NCBI GenBank assembly: GCA_029242825.1
Contig: JAQWTF010000054.1
Coordinates: 1-11,982 of the forward strand
Source of the DNA: MAG-120531 sp029242825
GTDB taxonomy: Bacteria > Bacteroidota > Bacteroidia > Flavobacteriales > Flavobacteriaceae
DNA length: 11,982 nucleotides
Reading direction: 5' to 3'
Under the pieces are notes generated by a model, which did not search any database, was not told the DNA's origin, and was given only the letters and a program-made list of their open reading frames with translations. Position 1 is the first letter of the stretch, and every line of letters begins with the position of its first letter. Shown one piece after another: positions 1-6,362 of this stretch. The translations under genes and the position numbers were made by a program.

Positions 1-1602
1 GCAGGACCTCATTTTGATCCAGCCAATCCAGACCAACAAACCCAGATGAAATGGCCTTGGGAGTCTCCTAGACGGGGGGCAAATACCCAAAGAACTTTTG
101 GAGATTTTGACGCCTTATACGGCGGATGGGACATACCCGGAGAACCCTATACTAGAAAAGACGGTACCAAGTTTGACTGGTTTAGGGCGCGAATGCTCGG
201 TGGTAGAACCAACCACTGGGGCCGTATATCGCTCCGTTTTTCAGCGCGTGATTTTAAGCACAAAGATGTAGATGGCTTAGGCGATAATTGGCCTATTGGC
301 TATGAAGACGTAAAGCCATATTACGACAAGGTAGACAAACTTATTGGTCTTTTTGGTTCTAAAGAAAACCTGCCCAATGAACCTGATGGGTTTTTCTTGC
401 CGCCACCAAAACCAAGGTTGCATGAGCTTTTTTATATCAAAGGCGCTAGAAAATCTAATATTCCAGTGATTCCTTCTAGGATGTCTATGCTCACTAAGAA
501 AATTAATCCTGAACGCGGGGTTTGTTTTTACTGTGGCCAGTGCAACAGGTCTTGTTCTGCTTATGCAGATTTTTCAGCGGGAAGTTGTCTTATTTTTCCA
601 GCGCAAAATAATGGGGGTCAGATAGACTTGTACAACAATGCCATGGTAAGAGAAGTACTGACCAACTCAGAGGGAAAGGCTACAGGAGTGTCTTATATTA
701 ACAAATCAGATAGAAAAGAATACACCTTAAGGGCTAAGGTGGTTGTATTGGCAGCTTCTGCTTGTAGCTCAGCTAGAATACTATTAAACTCTAAATCTCC
801 CCAGCATCCTAATGGTTTGGGAAATAGTGGGAACACTGTAGGGAAGTACCTCCATGATTCCACTGGAAGCAGTAGGGCTGCTTTTGTACCAGATTTAGTG
901 AACAGGAAAATGTATAATGAAGACGGGGTAGGAGGAATGCATGTGTATACGCCATGGTGGTTAGACAATAAAAAATTAGATTTCCCAAGAGGCTACCATA
1001 TAGAAGTTTGGGGCGGTATGGGAATGCCAAACTACGGTTTTGGTTTTAACGCCAACGAATACAATAAGTTTTTTGGACTCAAGGTAGGAGGCTATGGAAA
1101 TAGCCTTCGCTCAGATGTAAAGAAATACTACGGCTCTGTAGTTGGTTTTGGAGGAAGAGGAGAGTCTATTGCTATGGAAGACAACTATTGTGAAATAGAT
1201 CCTTCTGTGGTAGATGAGTTTGGAATTCCAGTACTTCGTTTCCATTATAATTGGACAGATTTTGAACGCAAACAGGCCAAGCATATGCACGAGACCTTTG
1301 ACGAGCTCATTCACAATATGGGTGGCGAGGCGCTTTCTGCTGCACCTGGTGCAGAAAGGGAGTATGGCTTAGAAGCTCCAGGTAGAATTATTCATGAGGT
1401 GGGTACCACTAGAATGGGAAATGACCCAAAAACATCTGTGGTGAATCAATTCCAGCAATTACACGACGCAGACAACGTATTTATTGTAGACGCAGGACCT
1501 TTCGTTTCTCAGGCCGACAAAAACCCTACATGGACCATCCTGGCACTGTCTTGGAGAACCTGTGATTATATTGTAGAACAGCTTAAAATGCAAAATATTT
1601 AA
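1..1602 (+). CDS. GMC-family FAD-dependent oxidoreductase, 5' end outside window
   Basis: This is the large flavoprotein subunit of a gluconate/fructose/glucoside 3-dehydrogenase-like enzyme, which oxidises a sugar hydroxyl using FAD. The frame is open from base 1, so the ATG at 46 is internal and the N-terminal FAD-binding GxGxxG lies upstream. Residue numbers here count from base 1. A GGRTNHWGR motif follows the missing N-terminus. Residues 174-185 carry C175, C178, C181 and C185; the Cx5Cx3C subset is the spacing I recall for the [3Fe-4S] cluster of bacterial FAD-glucose dehydrogenase. The C-terminal GMC domain has HEVGTTRMG (His465) and KNPTWT (Asn508), matching the His/Asn catalytic pair of pyranose 2-oxidase-type enzymes. 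The stop is 3 bp before the subunit-3 gene, so the two are surely co-transcribed. The family is confident; the exact substrate cannot be read from the sequence. Confidence 0.93.
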   Translation, partial: AGPHFDPANPDQQTQMKWPWESPRRGANTQRTFGDFDALYGGWDIPGEPYTRKDGTKFDWFRARMLGGRTNHWGRISLRFSARDFKHKDVDGLGDNWPIGYEDVKPYYDKVDKLIGLFGSKENLPNEPDGFFLPPPKPRLHELFYIKGARKSNIPVIPSRMSMLTKKINPERGVCFYCGQCNRSCSAYADFSAGSCLIFPAQNNGGQIDLYNNAMVREVLTNSEGKATGVSYINKSDRKEYTLRAKVVVLAASACSSARILLNSKSPQHPNGLGNSGNTVGKYLHDSTGSSRAAFVPDLVNRKMYNEDGVGGMHVYTPWWLDNKKLDFPRGYHIEVWGGMGMPNYGFGFNANEYNKFFGLKVGGYGNSLRSDVKKYYGSVVGFGGRGESIAMEDNYCEIDPSVVDEFGIPVLRFHYNWTDFERKQAKHMHETFDELIHNMGGEALSAAPGAEREYGLEAPGRIIHEVGTTRMGNDPKTSVVNQFQQLHDADNVFIVDAGPFVSQADKNPTWTILALSWRTCDYIVEQLKMQNI

Positions 1603-1605
1603 GAA

Positions 1606-2319
1606 ATGGATAGAAGAGAAAGTATAAAGTCCCTTTTTATTGGTGCAGCAGCTGGAGGTTTGGCCTTAGCTTCATGTCAGCCAGAAATTAGTTCAGAAGC
1701 TCAAGAAGCTATGGCTAATGGGGCAACCAATTATGGAAGAACTCCAGAAGAAGACGCTCAAATAGCTTCCTTACATGCCCAAAAATTTTTTAGTGTTCAT
1801 GAATTGGAAAGTTTAGCGACGCTAACGGCACTTATTTTACCTGAAAATCAAGATTTTCCCAGTGCTGCCTCTGTGGGCGTTCCAGATTTTATAGAGTTTA
1901 TGGCTAAAGATTACCCAGCCTTTCAGACCCCTATTAGGGGAGGCCTCATGTGGCTTGATCATACGAGCAATAGGCGTTTTGGACTGGAGTTTAAAAAACT
2001 TGAACAGGGACAACAGCATGAGATATTAGAAGAAATTGCGTATCCAGATCTAGCTGTTTCTGAAGGGGAACGTCCGTTAGAAGTACGTTTCTTCTCACTG
2101 ATGAGAAACCTTACCCTAACAGGGTATTACACTACAGAAACTGGCATTAAAGATTTAGGTTACCAGGGGAATATGCCTAATGTTTGGGATGGTGTACCTC
2201 AGGAGGTATTGGACCAACACGGTGTAGCTTATGAAGCGGAATGGTTGGCAAAATGTATTGATCAGAAAACCAGGGGAAATATAGCCTCATGGGACGAACA
2301 GGGCAATCTCTTGACTTAA
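1606..2319 (+). CDS. Gluconate 2-dehydrogenase subunit 3 family protein (Tat-like lipoprotein)
   Basis: This is the small partner subunit of the upstream GMC dehydrogenase, 237 aa. Residues 1-24 form an export signal: R3-R4 in a twin-arginine-like context (DRRESIK), a hydrophobic Gly/Ala/Leu stretch at 11-22, and a lipobox LASC ending at Cys24. The predicted mature protein therefore begins at a lipidated cysteine. The core has the family motif LPENQDFPSAASVGVPDFIE (79-98 region) and the C-terminal signatures RNLTLTGYYTTE (167-178) and PNVWDGVP (191-198). In characterised relatives this subunit escorts the flavoprotein through the Tat system, and a cytochrome c accepts electrons. No cytochrome gene is present downstream; it may be upstream of the window or elsewhere. 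The start ATG is 3 bp after the preceding stop. The last 4 bp overlap the convergent methyltransferase gene tail to tail. Confidence 0.9.
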   Translation: MDRRESIKSLFIGAAAGGLALASCQPEISSEAQEAMANGATNYGRTPEEDAQIASLHAQKFFSVHELESLATLTALILPENQDFPSAASVGVPDFIEFMAKDYPAFQTPIRGGLMWLDHTSNRRFGLEFKKLEQGQQHEILEEIAYPDLAVSEGERPLEVRFFSLMRNLTLTGYYTTETGIKDLGYQGNMPNVWDGVPQEVLDQHGVAYEAEWLAKCIDQKTRGNIASWDEQGNLLT

Positions 2320-3497
2320 ATTTTCTCGCATACTATCACAATAGGTTTTTCTTCAAGATCTGTTGTAAAAAATAAGTATACACTACCTCCGTCGCGGAGG
2401 TGGTGTTTTTTTCTTAAAGCCGCCACGGTCATTTTAAAATTTCGTGTACTCACATTGGCCTTAGTTTTGTCAAAAGACCTCATCGTTTTCTTGTGGTAGG
2501 CAAAAGAGTCCACAATCTTAAAGCTGCGACCGGGAAAGGGGAGGCTGTTGTGCCCGGTGTATAAGTGACTGTTTGGGTGGAGTTTAAATACTCCCAATTG
2601 GCTAGAAACACTTTTAAAAGCGCCTAATTTTAATACAGCTGCATGTGGTTCAAATAAATACTCCTGTGGCAGGCTAAAGCTTGCTTTGCTTTGCGTTTCT
2701 TCAGGAATACTGCTATTAAATGATTCTAACACCCCATTTTCATTGAGCATGGCAGCTTTAAGCGCTACAGGCCCTTGATAGTTCTTTTCAAGCAGCCATA
2801 ACAATTCTTTTACTTCTTTGTTTACGGCAACAGCGTGAACCTCTTTAACACAGTTCAATTCCCTTAAACCAGCGCTAATGTCAAGAAGCGGGGCTGTTTT
2901 GACTAATATTTTATGGGTTTTTTCCCAAAGTATGGGCAGAACAGCTGGCATAGAAGGACTACAATCCTCAAGCATAAAAACTTTCCCCTTTTGATCACTT
3001 CTTCTGGAGGGGTCTACATAAATCCAATCGAGGCTTTCGTTTAAATTACGGATAAAGTCAATACCATCTAGGCACATAGAACGAATGTTCTGGACTCCTA
3101 AAACATTAAAATTAAAGGCCGCTATTTCTGCCAATTCAGTATTGATTTCTAGGTGATAAACTTGGGCTATATTTTTTGCAAAATAAAAGCTATCTATACC
3201 GGTGCCTCCACTGACATCTGCCAGAGATTCCCCACTGACTAAGCCCGCTTTGTAGCCGGCTGTAACTTCAGAAGAAGTCTGTTCTATTTGAAGGGGTAGG
3301 GGGTAAAAAATACCCTGAGTATTAAACCAAGTGGGTAGCTTATAAACACATTTTTTAGCTGCTTCTATCTGTTGAATAATCTCTGAGTTGTCTACGCCAT
3401 TAAAAAGAGGTTTCGAGAGGGCTACTGACAAGGTGTCAGTAGTTAAATTATTTTTTATAAAATCTTGAATACCAGTATTTAATATATTTTTATTCAA
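2316..3497 (-). CDS. THUMP-like domain class I SAM-dependent methyltransferase (PG_1098 type)
   Basis: This is a 393-aa cytoplasmic methyltransferase of a Bacteroidota-typical family. The substrate is unproven; the THUMP-like domain makes an RNA base the likely one. The N-terminal ~90 residues match the predicted ferredoxin-like domain of the family. The SAM-binding motif I is ADVSGGTGIDSFYFAKN (93-109), with the acidic ribose-binding residue in HLEIN (115-119). A DPSRRSD motif (162-168) occupies the catalytic NPPY/DPPR position, followed by LVKTAPLLDIS (198-208). The C-terminal THUMP-like part has EPHAAVLKLGAF (283-294) and STRNFKMTVAALRKK (350-364). It is the last gene of the tsaD operon, starting 7 bp after the AI-2E-family gene. 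Its 3' end overlaps the convergent subunit-3 gene by 4 bp and contains that operon's terminator hairpin. Family assignment is good; the specific reaction is inference. Confidence 0.87.
   Translation of the reverse strand: MNKNILNTGIQDFIKNNLTTDTLSVALSKPLFNGVDNSEIIQQIEAAKKCVYKLPTWFNTQGIFYPLPLQIEQTSSEVTAGYKAGLVSGESLADVSGGTGIDSFYFAKNIAQVYHLEINTELAEIAAFNFNVLGVQNIRSMCLDGIDFIRNLNESLDWIYVDPSRRSDQKGKVFMLEDCSPSMPAVLPILWEKTHKILVKTAPLLDISAGLRELNCVKEVHAVAVNKEVKELLWLLEKNYQGPVALKAAMLNENGVLESFNSSIPEETQSKASFSLPQEYLFEPHAAVLKLGAFKSVSSQLGVFKLHPNSHLYTGHNSLPFPGRSFKIVDSFAYHKKTMRSFDKTKANVSTRNFKMTVAALRKKHHLRDGGSVYLFFTTDLEEKPIVIVCEKI
2381..2412 (+). terminator. Intrinsic terminator of the GMC operon, inside the convergent gene
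   Basis: An 11-bp GC-rich stem (2381-2391 paired with 2395-2405, 3-nt loop TCG) is followed at once by seven T residues (2406-2412) on the plus strand. All pairs are Watson-Crick except one T-G wobble (2384/2402). It lies 61 bp beyond the stop of the subunit-3 gene. On the minus strand the same DNA encodes the KKHHLRDGG segment of the methyltransferase. There the wobble becomes an A-C mismatch and no T-run directly follows the hairpin, so termination should favour plus-strand transcription. Confidence 0.85.
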
Positions 3498-3504
3498 AGT
3501 AAAG

Positions 3505-4593
3505 CTATAAGTTTTTAGTCCAAGATTTTATGTGACTATTTTCTGCAAAAAACACCTTTAAGACTACCTTTATTGCCGTGTATAAAGGGATGGCTACGAC
3601 CATTCCTGTAACCCCCCAAAGCAGTCCACCGCATAAAATAATCAAGAATATTTCCAATGGGTGAGACTTTACACTTTTAGAAAAAATAAGGGGTTGAGAT
3701 AGAAAATTATCTACCAGTTGACCCACAATAAATCCAATCATTACATAGGTGGTTTTTGGCAATATTACCTCATTAAATGAAGCACCTAATTGACTGCTCA
3801 TGGTTAAAAAAAGCATCAGTATTCCACCTACTATTGGACCCACATAAGGGATGAGATTTAGCAGGGCACAAAGGAAGGCAATGACCATGGCATTGGGCAC
3901 AGAAAGAATACCCAAAACGAGGCTGTAAATCACAAATAAAATGAGAATTTGAAATAATAGCCCTAAAAAGTATCTAGACAATAAGTCTTTGATTTTAGCA
4001 AATGCCTCTTTAGTTTTAAGGTTTTCTTTTGAGGGTACCCACATCAGAATACCCCTTTCGAATAATTCACTGTCTTTGAGGAAAAAGAAGGAAATAAAGG
4101 CTACAGAAAATAAGCCTGCGCCAAAATTACCCACAAGACCGAAAACAGCATTAAAAAATGCTGGAAGTTGTTCCAAAGATAGGGTAGTGAGTAAGCTGCT
4201 GTCTTGAAACTGTGACAATAGTGAATTGTTTTCGAGGCCTAAATAGGCCGAGATTTCTGCATATAGGTCAGTGATGCTACTTTTGAGACCTTTAATATTT
4301 AATAGACTCAAATTTTCTCCTTGTTGCACGAGCAGAGGAACTACTAAGGCTATAAGCATAGATAGAATACTCAATAAAATAATCATGGTGCTTATGGCAG
4401 CTACAGTTCTGCTGAATCTGAGTTTGTTTTTTAGAAAAAGCGCCATAGGCCTTCCTACAAGCGATACAATAGCTGCTATGAGAATATAGACTAAAACTGT
4501 CGCAATGGCATTGAGAAAATACAAGGCAGCCACAATAGCGACCACAATAGCCAGGGCTCTTAAAATCCCAGAAGAAATGATTTTTGCATTCAT
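3505..4593 (-). CDS. AI-2E family transporter-like membrane protein
   Basis: This is a polytopic inner-membrane protein of 362 aa, the usual length for the PF01594 family. Hydrophobic segments are visible near residues 11-45, 65-88, 147-172, 208-230, 234-266, 283-300 and 312-346. A soluble, poorly hydrophobic stretch (90-145) lies between the second and third groups, as expected for the family. The signature LNLIPYVGPIVGG is at 245-257, and HPLEIFLIILCGGLLWG (311-327) is the conserved C-terminal block. Members have been described as exporters of AI-2 or as ion/proton antiporters, so the name should not be read as proof of quorum-sensing transport here. The start codon overlaps the rsmE stop in an ATGA arrangement (4590-4593), implying translational coupling with rsmE. 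Confidence 0.9.
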   Translation of the reverse strand: MNAKIISSGILRALAIVVAIVAALYFLNAIATVLVYILIAAIVSLVGRPMALFLKNKLRFSRTVAAISTMIILLSILSMLIALVVPLLVQQGENLSLLNIKGLKSSITDLYAEISAYLGLENNSLLSQFQDSSLLTTLSLEQLPAFFNAVFGLVGNFGAGLFSVAFISFFFLKDSELFERGILMWVPSKENLKTKEAFAKIKDLLSRYFLGLLFQILILFVIYSLVLGILSVPNAMVIAFLCALLNLIPYVGPIVGGILMLFLTMSSQLGASFNEVILPKTTYVMIGFIVGQLVDNFLSQPLIFSKSVKSHPLEIFLIILCGGLLWGVTGMVVAIPLYTAIKVVLKVFFAENSHIKSWTKNL

Positions 4594-5303
4594 TCACTTT
4601 CATTTTGTGCTGCCACTGAGGCACATGCGTAAATAGCAGCTGTTTCTGTTCTGAGCCTGGTGTTTCCAAAACTCACTGGTTTACACCCTTTTTCTATGGC
4701 TTTTTTAATTTCTGCTGTAGAGAAATCTCCCTCAGGACCAATAAAAATAGAGAGTTTTTTACGGTTTAAATCTAAGGAATTTAAAGCTGTTTTTGGGCTG
4801 TCTGCTTCGCAGTGCGCAAAAAGCTTTTCTCCAGTAATATCCTGCTCTAAACATTTTTTTAGAGAAATAGCTGGGTGTAGTACAGGCAAATAGGCCTGAA
4901 GCGACTGCTTCATAGCGCTTAAAAGCACTTTTTCGTATCGCTCCGCTTTAATCACTTTCCGCTCCGATTGATCACATAGAATTGGAGTAACACTAGAAAG
5001 CCCTATTTCAGTAGCCTTTTCTAAAAACCATTCGTAGCGATCATTCATCTTAGTGGGCGCAACATATAGGTCTAAGGTGTAAGACTTTGGCTTTTGTTCT
5101 TTAATCTCAACTAAAGACAGCTGCACGGTTTTACCTGATGTGTCTTGAATTATGCCCTGAGCCATAAGCCCTTTACCGTTAGTAAGGTGAATAAGGTCTC
5201 CAGTTTTTTTTCTAAGCACTTTAGTCGCGTGTTTGCTCTCCTCTTGAGAAAGCGCTACGCTTTTGTCATCTGCTGTAAAGGAGGGGGCGTAAAATAAATT
5301 CAT
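4590..5303 (-). CDS. rsmE: 16S rRNA (uracil1498-N3)-methyltransferase RsmE
   Basis: The product methylates N3 of U1498 in the decoding region of 16S rRNA using SAM. It is a SPOUT (trefoil-knot) methyltransferase acting on the 30S subunit in the cytoplasm. The 237-aa length is normal. The N-terminal PUA-like part contains EESKHATKVLRKKTGD (21-36). The SPOUT domain shows EKATEIGL (95-102), SAMKQSLQAYLP (129-140), the knot motifs FIGPEGDFS (187-195), and FGNTRLRTETAAIYA (212-226), which forms the SAM pocket. It starts 6 bp downstream of the tsaD stop, and its stop overlaps the start of the AI-2E-family gene, so it sits mid-operon. The ATG at 5303 gives the canonical MNLFYAP start seen in Bacteroidota homologues. 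Confidence 0.95.
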   Translation of the reverse strand: MNLFYAPSFTADDKSVALSQEESKHATKVLRKKTGDLIHLTNGKGLMAQGIIQDTSGKTVQLSLVEIKEQKPKSYTLDLYVAPTKMNDRYEWFLEKATEIGLSSVTPILCDQSERKVIKAERYEKVLLSAMKQSLQAYLPVLHPAISLKKCLEQDITGEKLFAHCEADSPKTALNSLDLNRKKLSIFIGPEGDFSTAEIKKAIEKGCKPVSFGNTRLRTETAAIYACASVAAQNESE

Positions 5304-5309
5304 AGTCTT

Positions 5310-6344
5310 TTATTCAATGATATATCGCGCCTTAGCGGCCACTTTTTGGTGGGTAAAATCTTGATTGAGGTATTTTAAATACCCCACAATACCAATCATG
5401 GCAGCATTGTCTGTGCAGTATTCAAATTTTGGAATATGAGTGGTCCAGCCGTGTTTTTTAGCTGCATTTGTAAGAGCTGTTCTAATCCCGCTGTTCGCAG
5501 AAACACCTCCGCCAATGGCTATTTCTCTAACCCCAGTTTGGGTCACGGCTTTTTTTACTTTCCTCATGAGTATCTCCACAATGGTGTGCTGAATAGAAGC
5601 GCAAATGTCGGCTTTGTGCGTCGCAATGAAATCTGGGTTTTTAGCCGTTTCTTTCTCTATAAAATAGAGTATGCTGGTTTTGAGGCCACTAAAGCTAAAA
5701 TTTAAATCTGCCACCTTTGGAATAGGGAATTCAAACGCTAAGGGATTTCCATCCCCAGCAAATTTGTCAATCAAAGGTCCTCCAGGGTAAGGGAAGCCCA
5801 ATATTTTGGCAGATTTGTCAAAGGCCTCCCCAACGGCATCGTCCAGAGTTTCCCCTAAAACTTCCATGTCAAAATAATCTTTCACCAATATAATTTGTGT
5901 GTGACCACCGCTAATAGTCAAAGCCAAAAAGGGAAACTTCGGGACCGCTTTTTCAGCTTCTTCAGGACTTTTAATAAAATGTGCTAAAACATGTCCTTGC
6001 ATATGATTCACCTCTATCAGTGGAATATCCAGCCCCATAGAAAGCGATTTTGCAAATGAAGTGCCTACCAATAAAGATCCCATTAAGCCTGGTCCCCTTG
6101 TAAATGCTATGGCATCTAAGTCAGATTTGTCAATACCTGCTTGTTTGAGTGCCTGATCTACTACTGGCACTATGTTTTGCTGGTGTGCTCTTGAGGCCAA
6201 TTCAGGCACCACACCACCGTATGCTTCGTGTATTTTTTGGGTAGCCACTACATTGCTCAGCCTTTTATCTCCATGGAGTACTGCTGCAGAGGTGTCGTCG
6301 CAGGAAGATTCTATCGCTAAAATGTGAATTGAGGTATTTTCCAT
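5310..6344 (-). CDS. tsaD: tRNA N6-adenosine threonylcarbamoyltransferase TsaD
   Basis: This is the catalytic subunit that transfers threonylcarbamoyl from TC-AMP to A37 of ANN-decoding tRNAs (t6A), working with TsaB and TsaE in bacteria. It is an ASKHA-fold protein of 344 aa, the usual length. It opens with ILAIESSCDDTSAAV (8-22). The metal-binding motif HMQGH gives His114 and His118, with Asp312 in CTDNAAMI (310-317) as the third expected ligand. Nucleotide-binding motifs are SGGHT (145-149), DDAVGEAFDK (168-177), YPGGP (186-190) and GGGVSANS (278-285). All key residues are present. It is the first gene of the minus-strand operon and is divergent from tamB, with 18 bp between the start codons. 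Its predicted promoter lies inside the tamB coding sequence. Confidence 0.97.
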   Translation of the reverse strand: MENTSIHILAIESSCDDTSAAVLHGDKRLSNVVATQKIHEAYGGVVPELASRAHQQNIVPVVDQALKQAGIDKSDLDAIAFTRGPGLMGSLLVGTSFAKSLSMGLDIPLIEVNHMQGHVLAHFIKSPEEAEKAVPKFPFLALTISGGHTQIILVKDYFDMEVLGETLDDAVGEAFDKSAKILGFPYPGGPLIDKFAGDGNPLAFEFPIPKVADLNFSFSGLKTSILYFIEKETAKNPDFIATHKADICASIQHTIVEILMRKVKKAVTQTGVREIAIGGGVSANSGIRTALTNAAKKHGWTTHIPKFEYCTDNAAMIGIVGYLKYLNQDFTHQKVAAKARYIIE

Positions 6345-6345
6345 T

Positions 6346-6353
6346 TATCTTTG
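6346..6353 (+). promoter_or_regulatory. Predicted tamB promoter, -7 element TATCTTTG
   Basis: This is an exact match to the Bacteroidota sigma-factor element TAnnTTTG, in the 18-bp gap between the divergent tsaD and tamB starts. A -33 TTG is imperfect: GTG at 6324-6326 has a good 19-bp spacing, while TTG at 6329-6331 is only 14 bp away. Transcription would begin about 4-6 nt beyond the G, near 6357-6359, only a few bases before the TTG start codon at 6363. Confidence 0.55.
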
Positions 6354-6362
6354 GAATCATAA

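Noticed and set aside
1333..1358. Perfect 8-bp inverted repeat (CTTTCTGC / GCAGAAAG) with a 10-nt loop inside the GMC gene
   Set aside because: It lies in a conserved coding stretch with no T-tract after it and no adjacent gene boundary, so it is best explained by chance in coding sequence.
2195..2208. Short palindrome TACCTC-AG-GAGGTA, considered as a terminator for the minus-strand operon
   Set aside because: It has only 5-6 bp of stem, and the minus strand after it has no T-run. I found no convincing terminator for the tsaD operon inside the subunit-3 gene.
4292..4669. 125-codon minus-strand open frame spanning the rsmE/AI-2E junction
   Set aside because: It is out of frame with two well-recognised overlapping genes, has low-complexity Cys/His/Ser-rich composition and matches no family I know. 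It is a frame shadow.
5436..5705. 89-codon plus-strand open frame antisense to tsaD
   Set aside because: It lies entirely within conserved tsaD coding sequence and has no promoter or recognisable protein features.
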